Assembly (NCBI RefSeq): GCF_024519155.1
Contig: NZ_JANIFJ010000007.1
Location: forward strand, 87,918-151,917
Reading direction: 5' to 3'
Length of the DNA: 64,000 nucleotides
Origin: Mangrovibrevibacter kandeliae
GTDB lineage: Bacteria > Pseudomonadota > Alphaproteobacteria > Rhizobiales > Rhizobiaceae
A program made the position numbers and the translations under genes. The notes beneath the pieces are model-generated. The model was not told where the DNA came from, searched no databases, and saw nothing but the letters and a program-made list of their open reading frames with translations. Positions 8,584 to 16,501 of this stretch are shown here, piece after piece (within the stretch, counting starts at the first letter, position 1; every line of letters starts with the position of its first letter).

Positions 8584-8612
8584 CGGGCCGAGCCCTTCGG
8601 CCCGAGCACTTT
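8584..8612 (+). terminator. Hairpin terminator after rpmB
   Basis: CGGGCCGA (8584-8591) pairs with TCGGCCCG (8597-8604) across a 5-nt loop. The stem is 8 bp and GC-rich, starting 8 nt past the rpmB stop, and is followed by a weak CACTTTAG tail. Confidence 0.6.
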
Positions 8613-8640
8613 AGTCGGACACGGCCGCCGCCGCGTCCCG

Positions 8641-8670
8641 CTGGTGCCATACCCCAGGATAAAAAAATGG
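8641..8670 (+). promoter_or_regulatory. Candidate preQ1-I-class riboswitch (H-type pseudoknot) over the yhhQ start
   Basis: Directly upstream of yhhQ, CTGG (8641-8644) can pair with CCAG (8654-8657) to form P1. Loop bases CCAT (8647-8650) can pair with ATGG (8667-8670), which contains the start codon, to form P2. The linker 8658-8666 is A-rich (GATAAAAAA), as in preQ1-I aptamers, where it packs in the P1 groove. A cytosine sits just 5' of the second P1 strand, the place of the ligand-recognising C. The only Shine-Dalgarno sequence, AGGA (8656-8659), overlaps P1. Ligand binding would therefore hide both the SD and the AUG. The downstream gene imports queuosine precursors, the expected regulon. 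The stems are short, so chance is not excluded. Confidence 0.5.
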
Positions 8671-9356
8671 GCTTCCTGTCGAAATATGCGCTGCCGGTGG
8701 CGGCGATGACGCTGATCGTCGTCGTCTCGAACGTCCTCGTGCAGTTCCCGATGGCCGGTCATGTCGGAAGCCTCGCGCTCGCCGACATCCTGACCTGGGG
8801 CGCCTTCACCTATCCCTTCGCCTTTCTGGTCAACGACCTGACCAACCGGATCCACGGGCCGCGCATCGCGCGCCGGGTGGTGTTCGTGGGCTTTGCCTGC
8901 GCGGTCGCCGCCTCGATCGCCGCCCCGCCGCTGCTCTACGATCTCGGGCTGATGGAGTTCGCGACGGCCGCCGACCGGCTGGCGCGCATCGCCATCGCCT
9001 CCGGCACCGCCTTCCTCCTCGCCCAGCTCCTCGACATCGCCATGTTCAACCGGCTGCGCCGGCAGAGCTGGTGGCGGGCGCCGGCAATCGGATCGCTCTC
9101 CGGCTCGGTGCTCGACACGCTGACCTTCTTCACGGTCGCCTTCGCGCCGCTCTTCGCCTTCGTCGGCCCATCCGACGACTTCTCGCTGCAGGGCGCGCCG
9201 CTTCTCGGCCTGTTCGCGGTCGAGGCGCCGCACTGGCTCTCCTGGGCGCTCGGCGATCTCGTGGTGAAGCTCCTGATCGCGGCCTTCGCGCTGGTGCCCT
9301 ACCGGGTGATCATGCAGGCGGTGATGCCCTATCCGGCAGCGCCGGCGAGAGGCTGA
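8667..9356 (+). CDS. yhhQ: Queuosine precursor transporter (VUT / YhhQ family)
   Basis: This 229-aa inner-membrane protein has about six hydrophobic segments. It shows the family signatures ADILTWGAFTYPFAFLVNDL near the N-terminus, NRIHGPRIARRVVFVGF, and a central Asp-rich helix AQLLDIAMFNRLRR. YhhQ imports preQ0/preQ1 for queuosine modification of tRNA. No other queuosine gene is in the window. The ATG at 8667 sits inside the candidate riboswitch pseudoknot described separately. Confidence 0.92.
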   Translation: MGFLSKYALPVAAMTLIVVVSNVLVQFPMAGHVGSLALADILTWGAFTYPFAFLVNDLTNRIHGPRIARRVVFVGFACAVAASIAAPPLLYDLGLMEFATAADRLARIAIASGTAFLLAQLLDIAMFNRLRRQSWWRAPAIGSLSGSVLDTLTFFTVAFAPLFAFVGPSDDFSLQGAPLLGLFAVEAPHWLSWALGDLVVKLLIAAFALVPYRVIMQAVMPYPAAPARG

Positions 9357-9428
9357 CGATACGGTCGGCGCGCCGCGGATCAGCCACAATCGGCGAGCCG
9401 AGATGATCCGCCACGTTCGGCAGTCATC

Positions 9429-9881
9429 GTGAGTTGGGTTCCCGTGTCGAAGATACTTCTCGCTTGTGTTCTCGTTTCGGCTTCTGCCGTGAGCCCTGCC
9501 CTTGCCCAAGCCGATCACGCCGCGGGCCACGCGGACGCGGCAGCCTTGCCGGCAGCCTGCGAGGCCGCCGCCGCGACCTCCTCGACGCCGAAGGGCGACG
9601 CTCACATGATGACGGGAGGCGCCATGAACGGCGCCCCCTCCGTGGGGCCGATGGCAGACTGGGAGACGTCGATGATGCGTGCAGCCACCATCATGGACCC
9701 TGACCTGGCCTTCAACTGCGGTATGATCGCCCATCACATGGGTGCCATCGCCATGGCCGAAGCCGAGTTGCACGCCGGCAAGGACCATGCTTCGCGAGCC
9801 ATGGCCGCCGAGATCATCTCGACGCAGCGCAAGGAGATCGACGAGATGACAAAGCGTATCACGGCGCTGACGAAGAAATAG
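9429..9881 (+). CDS. DUF305 domain-containing exported protein
   Basis: This 150-aa protein has a signal peptide (ILLACVLVSASAVSPALAQA) and a DUF305 four-helix domain with the signature FNCGMIAHHMGAIAMAEAEL. The region is rich in Met and His (HMMTGGAMNG, MIAHHMGAIAM), and DUF305 proteins are often found with copper-handling genes, so periplasmic metal binding is likely but inferred. The start is either GTG 9429 or GTG 9444; no ATG precedes the signal peptide. Confidence 0.82.
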   Translation: MSWVPVSKILLACVLVSASAVSPALAQADHAAGHADAAALPAACEAAAATSSTPKGDAHMMTGGAMNGAPSVGPMADWETSMMRAATIMDPDLAFNCGMIAHHMGAIAMAEAELHAGKDHASRAMAAEIISTQRKEIDEMTKRITALTKK

Positions 9882-9943
9882 CCGCGCGCCGCCGGCGCGT
9901 ATCGGCACACCGCACCGCCCGGTGGCCGCCCGGCAGGCACCTC

Positions 9944-10061
9944 CATCCTGAGGTGCCCGGCAAGGCCCTGGAAGAGGGAGGTGTCCTTTGTGTTGGTACG
10001 GCGTCCTTCACCCTCGCCCTTCGAGGCTCTCTGCGCTCGCACCTCAGGATGAGGGTGAAGA
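9944..10061. repeat. REP-like interspersed palindromic element
   Basis: In the convergent gap after the DUF305 gene, CATCCTGAGGTGC (9944-9956) is the exact inverse of GCACCTCAGGATG (10040-10052). Nested inside, CTTCACCCTC (10006-10015) is the inverse of GAGGGTGAAG (10052-10061). The words CCTTCGAGGCTC, GCGCTCGCACCTCAGGATGA and their inverses are those of a palindromic repeat common in intergenic regions of Rhizobiales genomes. It is probably a nonautonomous REP-type repeat. Confidence 0.65.
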
Positions 10062-10136
10062 GGGCGCATGCCGCCGGAAGCCGGCACATGTGGGTCAGGC
10101 CAGGCCGTGCCTGGAAACGCGTGGGGCGGCCCGGTG

Positions 10137-11156
10137 CTATTGCGGTCCGGCCCGATCCTCCACCAGCCGGAACTCCAGGATCAGGTTGCGCTGGAACATC
10201 GAGCCATTGTCGTCGGAGATCATGGTCAGGCGGGTCGAGCCGTCCGGCGCCGTCCAGGCCTCCAGCCCCTCCATGTTGTCAATCTCCTCGCCGAGGTCGG
10301 CCTCGAAGATCACCGGTCCGTCGACGAGCGCGCCAGTCCGGACGGTCGCCCCGGCGATGCGGCGGATGCGGATGCCGAGGCGCCCGAGCCCGGTGTAGCG
10401 CCGCTCGAGCAGCAGGAGGTCGCCGCCCGGCAGGAACGTGCCGTCCGAGACGTCCCAGGGATCGTCGCGCTTCACCTTGAAGACGCCGTTCCGCCGGCCG
10501 CCCTGGAAGATCGCCGCGAAGATGTTGCCGTCGGGGTCGAGCGAGCGCTCGGCGATCGCGACGGCGGCACCGCCGAGGGATGACCCCTTCGGCGAGAGGG
10601 CGAGCGTCTCCAGCCCGCGATTGCGCCGCAGCTCGGCGCGCGGGACGGGGAGGGGCAGTGTCTCCGGCCGGCGGTCGAAGGGCGAGTCGGGATCGGTGTA
10701 GGCGAGGATGCGGTGGTCGCGCTCGAAGCCGACGAGCACGCGCTCGCCGTCGATGGCGAGCGACTCGGCGTCCGCTTCGGTCTTGCCGTCGAACGGTTCG
10801 CCCGTCGCGTCGAGCAGCGGGCCGGTGCGCGCGTCGAAAATGCCGGTCGGCCGGCCGCGCCCGTCGCGCTCGATCCGCCCGGCGAACCAGAGCCCGTCGT
10901 CGCTGACGGCGAGGAAGTGACCGTTGCGGGTGAAGCGCAGCGCCGACAAGCCGTGCAGACCCGTGCCCCAGAACTGGATGCCGCCGACGAAATCGAGCTG
11001 GCCGAAGCGGGTCGTCTCCGATCCCGGCTGGAAGCGCTCGATGCGCTGCGAGCCGACGGTCACCGGCGTGCCGCCGCCGGCCTGCGCCAGCGTCGGCAGG
11101 CCGAGCACGACCGCCAGCGCCAGCGCCGCGCCCCGGCGTCGAAGCGGCCGCGTCAA
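10137..11156 (-). CDS. Esterase-like activity of phytase (phytase-like domain) family exported protein
   Basis: This 339-aa protein starts with a signal peptide ([19 protein letters not shown]) and is otherwise a phytase-like beta-propeller domain. Visible signatures are [39 protein letters not shown] and a C-terminal DNMEGLEAW...MISDDNGS. The periplasmic substrate is unknown. The start is TTG at 11156, overlapping the cobT stop as TTGA; longer in-frame readings upstream lie inside cobT. It is the last gene of the cobS-hicAB-cobT transcript. Confidence 0.82.
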   Translation of the reverse strand: MTRPLRRRGAALALAVVLGLPTLAQAGGGTPVTVGSQRIERFQPGSETTRFGQLDFVGGIQFWGTGLHGLSALRFTRNGHFLAVSDDGLWFAGRIERDGRGRPTGIFDARTGPLLDATGEPFDGKTEADAESLAIDGERVLVGFERDHRILAYTDPDSPFDRRPETLPLPVPRAELRRNRGLETLALSPKGSSLGGAAVAIAERSLDPDGNIFAAIFQGGRRNGVFKVKRDDPWDVSDGTFLPGGDLLLLERRYTGLGRLGIRIRRIAGATVRTGALVDGPVIFEADLGEEIDNMEGLEAWTAPDGSTRLTMISDDNGSMFQRNLILEFRLVEDRAGPQ

Positions 11157-13057
11157 CGCCGGGCGCCTGCCCTCAGCCGGCTGCGCGTGCGGGTCTGCCC
11201 TTGCGGCCGCTCCTCGAAGAGATCGGCAAGCTGCTCGGTCATCGCGCCGGCCAGCTCCTCGGCGTCGACGATGGTCACCGCGCGGCGGTAGTAGCGCGTC
11301 ACGTCGTGGCCGATGCCGATGGCCAGGAGCTCGACCGGCGAGCGCGTCTCGATCTCCTCGATCACCGCGCGCAGGTGGCGCTCGAGATAGTTGCCTGGGT
11401 TGACTGAGAGGGTCGAATCGTCGACCGGCGCGCCGTCCGAGATCATCATCAGGATACGCCGCTGCTCCGACCGTCCGAGCAGGCGGTTGTGCGCCCAGAT
11501 CAGCGCCTCGCCGTCGATGTTCTCCTTGAGCAGCCCCTCGCGCATCATCAGGCCGAGATTGTTGCGCGCCCGCCGCCACGGTGCGTCGGCGGACTTGTAG
11601 ATGATGTGGCGCAGGTCGTTGAGCCGGCCCGGCTTCTGCGGCTTGCCGGCCTTCAGCCAGGCCTCGCGCGCCTGCCCGCCCTTCCATGCGCGGGTGGTGA
11701 AGCCGAGCACCTCGACCTTGACGCCGCAGCGCTCCAGCGTGCGGGCGAGGATGTCGGCGCAGGTCGCCGCCACGGTGATCGGCCGGCCCCGCATCGAGCC
11801 CGAATTGTCGATGAGGAGCGTCACCACCGTGTCGCGGAACTCGGTGTCGCGCTCCATCTTGTAGGTCAGCGGCTGCATCGGGTCGATGACCAGCCGGGTG
11901 AGGCGGGCGGTGTCGAGATAGCCCTCCTCGAGGTCGAAGTCCCAGGAGCGGTTCTGCTGGGCCATCAGCCGGCGCTGCAGCCGGTTGGCGAGCCGCCCGA
12001 CGACGCCCTGCAGCGAGGCGAGCTGCTTGTCGAGAAAGGCCCGCAGCCGGTCGAGTTCGGCCGCGTCGCAGAGCTCCTCGGCGGTGATCACCTCGTCGAA
12101 GGCGGCGCTGAAGACGGCATAGTCGGTGTCGCCGATCTGGTTCGACAGCGGCTCGTTCGGGCGGCGCGACTCGCCCGGGGTCTCGGTCTGCTGGTCGTCG
12201 TCGACCGGGTCCTCGGCGGTGACCTCGGAGCTCTCGGCCTCGGCGGTCTCCTGGCTTTCGGTCTCGGCCTCGCTCTCCTGCGGCTGGGCCTGGTCGTCGC
12301 CGGCGTTTTCCTCCGAGCCGCCCTCGTCCTCGCCGCGCTCCTGCTTGTCGCCCTGCTCCTCTTCGTCGGCATCCTCGTCCGGGTTCTCCTGGGCGAGGTC
12401 CTCTGCCATGTCCATCGACACGAGCAGATCGCGGATGGCGCGGGCGAAGGCGCGCTGGTCCTCCACCGTCTCGGTCAGCCGCTCGAAGCGATCGCCGGCC
12501 TTGTCCTCGATCCAGTCGCGCCAGACGTCGACGAGCGCCTGCGCGCTCGGCGGCACCGGACGGCCGGTGAGGCGCTCTCGCACCATCAGCGCAATGGCGT
12601 CCTCCAGCGGCGCCTCGGCGCGGTCGGTGACGTCGGTGAGGTTGGAGCGAAAGTACTTGTCCTCGAGCATCGTCGCGAGGTTCTCGGCGACACCCGGCAT
12701 GGCGTTGGCACCGATCGCCTCGACCCGCGCCTGCTCCACCGCGTCGAAGACGGCGCGCGCCGCCTTGCCGTCGGGGCACAGCGCAGCATGCGTCTTGGCG
12801 TCGTGGCGGGCGCGGCGCAGCGCCATCGCGTCGGCAAGGCCGCGGGTGACGGCGACGTCGTTCTTCGTCACCCGCTTCGGCAGGTCGGGCAGGCGCGCGC
12901 GCGTGCCGGCGAGGCCGGGCCGCTCGTTGGCGTAGACGACCTCGATCTCGCCCTCGCCGGCGATCGCCCGCAGGCAGCCGGCGACGGCGCGCCGGAACGG
13001 CTCGCGGTCGGTGACCTGGGATTGGGCGGGGCGCTTGTTGTCGCCGATGGTGGCCAT
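11153..13057 (-). CDS. cobT: Cobaltochelatase subunit CobT
   Basis: This subunit of the aerobic CobNST complex helps insert Co2+ into hydrogenobyrinic acid a,c-diamide during cobalamin synthesis. The 634-aa product has the family length and layout: a helical N-terminus, a long Glu/Asp-rich linker (about residues 220-300), and a C-terminal von Willebrand A domain with the MIDAS motif DNSGSMRG. It partners CobS, encoded upstream in the same transcript. The large subunit cobN is not in the window. The start is 3 bp after the hicB stop. Confidence 0.96.
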   Translation of the reverse strand: MATIGDNKRPAQSQVTDREPFRRAVAGCLRAIAGEGEIEVVYANERPGLAGTRARLPDLPKRVTKNDVAVTRGLADAMALRRARHDAKTHAALCPDGKAARAVFDAVEQARVEAIGANAMPGVAENLATMLEDKYFRSNLTDVTDRAEAPLEDAIALMVRERLTGRPVPPSAQALVDVWRDWIEDKAGDRFERLTETVEDQRAFARAIRDLLVSMDMAEDLAQENPDEDADEEEQGDKQERGEDEGGSEENAGDDQAQPQESEAETESQETAEAESSEVTAEDPVDDDQQTETPGESRRPNEPLSNQIGDTDYAVFSAAFDEVITAEELCDAAELDRLRAFLDKQLASLQGVVGRLANRLQRRLMAQQNRSWDFDLEEGYLDTARLTRLVIDPMQPLTYKMERDTEFRDTVVTLLIDNSGSMRGRPITVAATCADILARTLERCGVKVEVLGFTTRAWKGGQAREAWLKAGKPQKPGRLNDLRHIIYKSADAPWRRARNNLGLMMREGLLKENIDGEALIWAHNRLLGRSEQRRILMMISDGAPVDDSTLSVNPGNYLERHLRAVIEEIETRSPVELLAIGIGHDVTRYYRRAVTIVDAEELAGAMTEQLADLFEERPQGQTRTRSRLRAGARR

Positions 13058-13060
13058 GGG

Positions 13061-13330
13061 TTACTCGGCAGCCTCTTTGGCGCTGTGACGTGGCGCCGGG
13101 ACGGTCTCGCCCGCCGCTAGGGCGGCATCAGCCCACTCCGCAGCGGCCGAGCGAACGTCTGCAACGGCGTCCAGTTCGGTCTCGCCGTCGCCCATGCAAC
13201 CCGGGAGAGCGGGGATGGTCGCAAACCATCCGCCCCCCTCCTCGACCGCGAGCGGGCGCAGGTGGACTTCGTAGAGGGACGGATCAAAGGAAAGGCCGTC
13301 AATCTTGGAGATCGTTCGGTCGGAAGTCAT
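13061..13330 (-). CDS. hicB: HicB-family antitoxin
   Basis: This 89-aa protein has the HicB degraded RNase H fold: GGGWFATIPALPGCMGDGET followed by a helix ELDAVADVRSAAAEWADAAL. HicB neutralises HicA and usually autoregulates the pair. Its ATG overlaps the stop of the intact hicA frame as ATGA, the normal arrangement. It lies 3 bp before cobT in the same direction, so it is inserted in the cobalt chelatase operon. The C-terminus lacks an obvious DNA-binding domain, so the operator-binding type is unclear. Confidence 0.85.
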   Translation of the reverse strand: MTSDRTISKIDGLSFDPSLYEVHLRPLAVEEGGGWFATIPALPGCMGDGETELDAVADVRSAAAEWADAALAAGETVPAPRHSAKEAAE

Positions 13331-13564
13331 GGCTTCCCTATCTCGTCCAGGAACCTCAGAAATTCCCGAATATATATTGCCTTTTATAGGACGGTGCGCC
13401 GGTATGGTATAGCGGCTGCCCCCTCCGGGAGCTCCGACCTTATAGTGTGATCCGCGAGATGGCTTGATGCAGTCGAGCCCGACCTCTCGGCATGCCGCCT
13501 CGATGTCCTCAATGCGCCAATCCCCCTTCGGATTGGCGCGCATCCGTTCGCGGACCTTGCCCAA
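13327..13564 (-). pseudogene. hicA: HicA-family mRNA interferase, disrupted by a one-base frameshift
   Basis: The first ~60 codons match HicA: KVRERMRANPKGDWRIEDIE, then SRGSHYKV with the catalytic His, and YTIPAHRPIK. After the PIK codons (AAA at 13384-13382) the frame breaks. Skipping one G at 13381 restores AIYIREFLRFLDEIGKP and a TGA at 13329-13327 overlapping hicB. Without the skip, the frame runs straight into HicB, giving a HicA-HicB fusion. The core toxin residues precede the break. The start is TTG 13564 or ATG 13543. A sequencing error, a decayed toxin or a +1 slip on AAA-G are all possible. Confidence 0.75.
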
Positions 13565-13571
13565 GCCGCTC

Positions 13572-14561
13572 TCAATCCAGCACGACGTTCGCCGCGCTCT
13601 CCGGCAGCTCCTGGCCGAAGGCGCGCTGGTAGAGCTCGGCCACCAGCGGCCGCTCCAGATCGTCGCACTTGTTGAGGAAGGTGACGCGGAAGGCAAAGCC
13701 GATGTCGCCGAAGATCTCGGCGTTCTCGGCCCAGGTGATCACCGTGCGCGGGCTCATCACCGTCGACAGGTCGCCGTTCATGAAGGCCGAGCGGGTCATG
13801 TCGGCGACGCGCACCATCTTGGAGACGTCCTGGCGCCCGTCCTTGGTGTCGAAGTGCCGCGCCTTGGCGAGCACGATCCCGACCTCCTGGTCGTGCGGCA
13901 GGTAGTTCAGCGTCGTGACGATCGACCAGCGGTCCATCTGCGCCTGGTTGATCTGCTGCGTGCCGTGATAGAGCCCGGTGGTATCGCCGAGGCCGACGGT
14001 ATTGGCCGTCGCGAACAGACGGAAGGCCGGGTGCGGGCGAACCACGCGGCTCTGGTCGAGCAGCGTCAGGCGGCCGGAGGATTCGAGCACCCGCTGGATC
14101 ACGAACATCACGTCCGGGCGGCCGGCGTCATACTCGTCGAACACCAGCGCGACGTTGTTCTGATAGGCCCAGGGCAGGATGCCGTCCCGGAATTCGGTGA
14201 CCTGCATGCCCTCGCGCACCGTGATCGCGTCCTTGCCGACGAGGTCGATGCGGCTGACGTGGCTGTCGAGATTGACGCGCACGCACGGCCAGTTGAGCCG
14301 CGCGGCCACCTGCTCGATGTGGGTCGACTTGCCGGTGCCGTGGAAACCCGAGACCATCACGCGGCGATTGCGCGCGAAGCCGGCGAGAATGGCGAGCGTC
14401 GTCTGCCGGTCGAACAGGTAGTCCGGATCGATCTCCGGCACATGGGGATCGGACTCGCTGAAGGCCGGGACGGTCAGATTGCTGTCGAAACCAAAGGTCT
14501 CGCGGACGGAGATCGTGGTGTCCGGGAGCCCGGCCACATCCTGCACCGCTGCGTTCATCAT
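13572..14561 (-). CDS. cobS: Cobaltochelatase subunit CobS
   Basis: CobS is the AAA+ ATPase of the aerobic cobalt chelatase, forming a chaperone-like complex with CobT that drives CobN. The 329-aa product has the normal length, with Walker [11 protein letters not shown] (residues 71-80), Walker [11 protein letters not shown], and sensor region [11 protein letters not shown]. It lies first in the transcript followed by hicA-hicB and cobT; in most relatives cobT follows directly. The two adjacent Met codons at the start (MMNAAVQ) leave a one-codon uncertainty. Confidence 0.96.
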   Translation of the reverse strand: MMNAAVQDVAGLPDTTISVRETFGFDSNLTVPAFSESDPHVPEIDPDYLFDRQTTLAILAGFARNRRVMVSGFHGTGKSTHIEQVAARLNWPCVRVNLDSHVSRIDLVGKDAITVREGMQVTEFRDGILPWAYQNNVALVFDEYDAGRPDVMFVIQRVLESSGRLTLLDQSRVVRPHPAFRLFATANTVGLGDTTGLYHGTQQINQAQMDRWSIVTTLNYLPHDQEVGIVLAKARHFDTKDGRQDVSKMVRVADMTRSAFMNGDLSTVMSPRTVITWAENAEIFGDIGFAFRVTFLNKCDDLERPLVAELYQRAFGQELPESAANVVLD

Positions 14562-14701
14562 ACCTCCAAGTACGACGCGACGAAGCCGGCGCCGAACATC
14601 TCACATAAAGTCGGAGCCCGCGACGGCGGGTTCCTGGCGCATTCGATCCCTCGGATGACGAGTTCGACGGCGGCAGGCGCCGAACCGTCCGGACGGAAGG
14701 C

Positions 14702-15307
14702 TCAGCAGAAACCGGACTGCTTCAGGAGCTTGTAGGCCTGGATGACCTCGCGCAGCCGGTCCTCGGATCCGCGATCGCCGCCGTTGACGTCGGGATGGTA
14801 TTGCTTGACGAGACTCTTATACCGCGCCCGGATCGTCTCGCCAGTCGATTCCTGCGGCAGGTCGAGGGTTTCGAGAGCTTTTGCCTCCAGCGAGCGGACC
14901 TTCCGCCGCACGGGGGCGGGCGCCGGCTCGGTTCCCTCGAAGAGTTCGAACGGGTCGCGGGCCCGGCCGGTGAAGCGACGACCGCTGCGCGCTTCGCTCT
15001 TCAGCGGCTCGCTCGAGGCCGAGCCCATCTTCCAGGTCGGGCGATGGCCGGTGAGCGAATCCTTCAGATAGGCCTGGATGTCCCGGTCGTTCAGGCCGGA
15101 GAAGTAGTTGTAGCTCTTGTTGTAGAGCCGCACGTGGTCGACGCAGAAGTGGTAGTACTCGCCCTCATGGTCGCGCCCGCGCGGCGCCTTGTGAAGGCCG
15201 GGCTCCTCGCATCCCTCCCAGCCGCAGCTCGGCGCCCGCGACTTTTCGGCCGCCTGCGGGTCGGGGCGCAACCGGATGCGGTCGAAATATTTGGAGTCCA
15301 GTTTCAT
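14702..15307 (-). CDS. J-domain (DnaJ-like) protein
   Basis: This 201-aa protein has its J domain at the C-terminus (ETLDLPQESTGETIRARYKS, then KQYHPDVNGGD with the HPD triad that stimulates DnaK). The N-terminal part carries a four-Cys/His pattern (CGWEGCEEPG and FCVDH), possibly a small metal site. Reversed order of domains compared with DnaJ is typical for this Rhizobiales family, which sits beside cobS and bolA. The start MKLDSKYFDRIR at 15307 was chosen over an upstream Met. Confidence 0.9.
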   Translation of the reverse strand: MKLDSKYFDRIRLRPDPQAAEKSRAPSCGWEGCEEPGLHKAPRGRDHEGEYYHFCVDHVRLYNKSYNYFSGLNDRDIQAYLKDSLTGHRPTWKMGSASSEPLKSEARSGRRFTGRARDPFELFEGTEPAPAPVRRKVRSLEAKALETLDLPQESTGETIRARYKSLVKQYHPDVNGGDRGSEDRLREVIQAYKLLKQSGFC

Positions 15308-15441
15308 TGGCGGGATTATGGGGTTGCGTCGGAAGGCGAACAAGAATTGACAGGCGCGAAAAGATCGCTTCGCACCAGCCTCGCTGACGGGCCGACGGTG
15401 CGTCGCGCAAGAGGGTCAGATACGCGGAAGATGGAGAGATC

Positions 15442-15744
15442 ATGACGGTCCAGCAGTCGATCGAGACGAAGCTGCGCGAAGCGCTGTCGCCCGAGAGCCT
15501 CGATGTGATCAACGAGAGCCATCTGCATGCCGGCCACCACCACGCCGGCAGCGACCACCATGGCGGCTTCGACGGCACCGGCGAGACCCATTTCAGGGTG
15601 CGGCTGGTGGCGGCCTCGCTGGCCGGCAAGAGCCGGCTCGACCGGCACCGGCTGATCAACGGGCTGCTCGGCGAGGAACTGGCGGGCGGGGTGCATGCGC
15701 TGGCGATCGAAGCGGCCGCGCCCGGCGAAGCGCGCCGGCGTTGA
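15442..15744 (+). CDS. bolA: BolA family protein
   Basis: This 100-aa protein has the BolA class II KH-like fold: IETKLREALSPESLDVINES, a His-rich stretch HAGHHHAGSDHHGG, then THFRVRLVAASLAGKSRLDRHRLINGLL. BolA proteins partner monothiol glutaredoxins in iron-sulfur handling and affect cell shape and stress response. The extra His-rich loop is common in alphaproteobacterial members. It is divergent from the J-domain gene. Confidence 0.93.
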   Translation: MTVQQSIETKLREALSPESLDVINESHLHAGHHHAGSDHHGGFDGTGETHFRVRLVAASLAGKSRLDRHRLINGLLGEELAGGVHALAIEAAAPGEARRR

Positions 15745-15760
15745 GGCCGCGGTCGTTGCG

Positions 15761-16480
15761 ATGAACGACGCTCGCAACGGCGCCGACGACGCGAGACCGG
15801 CTGCCGCTCACGATCGGTGGCCCCGTCGGCGGCGCGTGGCCGGCCTCGGCTTCGTGGTGCTCCTCTCGTTCCTGGCGGGCATGACCGACGCCATCGGGTT
15901 CCTGCGCGCCGGCGACTTCCTGTCCTTCATGAGCGGCAACACGACGCGCCTCGCCATCGCGCTCGCCCAGGGGCGGAGCGACGCCATGCTGCGGCTCGGC
16001 GGCATCCTTCTGACCTTCGTCGCCGGCAACGCCCTCGGCGTGGTGGTCATGCGAGCCGGAGGCGGGCGGCACGGGCTGCTGCTCGGCGCCGTCACGGCGA
16101 TCATGGGCATCAGCGCCTTGCTCGTGCCGCCGCTGTCGAATGCTGCGGCCTACCTGCCGCTGGTGCTCGCGATGGGGATGCTGAACGCTGCGGTCGATCG
16201 CGTCGGCGGTCAGCCGCTCGGCCTCACTTACGTCACCGGGGCGCTGTCGCGTCTCGGGAAGGGACTCGGCCGCGTCCTCTGCGGCGAGCGAGACGCTGGC
16301 TTTCTGGTCCAGGCCGTACCCTGGCTCGGGATGATCGCCGGCGGCCTCGCGGGCGCCAGTCTGTCGGCGCTGGCCGAGCCGGTGGCGCTGTGGACCGCCT
16401 GTGCCTTCGGCCTGGCGCTGACCATCGTCTCGGCCGCGGTTCCCCGCACCTGGCTCGGCGAGGCCTCCGGCCTGCGGTAG
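15761..16480 (+). CDS. YoaK / DUF1275 family membrane protein
   Basis: This 239-aa protein has six hydrophobic segments. It carries the DUF1275 signatures FLAGMTDAIGFLRAGDFLSFMSGNTTRLA in its first segments and a central GMLNAAVDRVGGQPLGLTYVTGAL. Family members are inner-membrane proteins of unknown transport role. The ATG at 15761, 16 bp after the bolA stop, was preferred over an in-frame codon inside bolA. Confidence 0.86.
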   Translation: MNDARNGADDARPAAAHDRWPRRRRVAGLGFVVLLSFLAGMTDAIGFLRAGDFLSFMSGNTTRLAIALAQGRSDAMLRLGGILLTFVAGNALGVVVMRAGGGRHGLLLGAVTAIMGISALLVPPLSNAAAYLPLVLAMGMLNAAVDRVGGQPLGLTYVTGALSRLGKGLGRVLCGERDAGFLVQAVPWLGMIAGGLAGASLSALAEPVALWTACAFGLALTIVSAAVPRTWLGEASGLR

Positions 16481-16501
16481 ACAGAAAGGCGCCCGTTGGC
16501 C

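Noticed and set aside
11157..12779. The upstream part of the long minus-strand frame that ends at 10137
   Set aside because: It lies over cobT in another frame. Only the part from TTG 11156 reads as an exported phytase-like protein.
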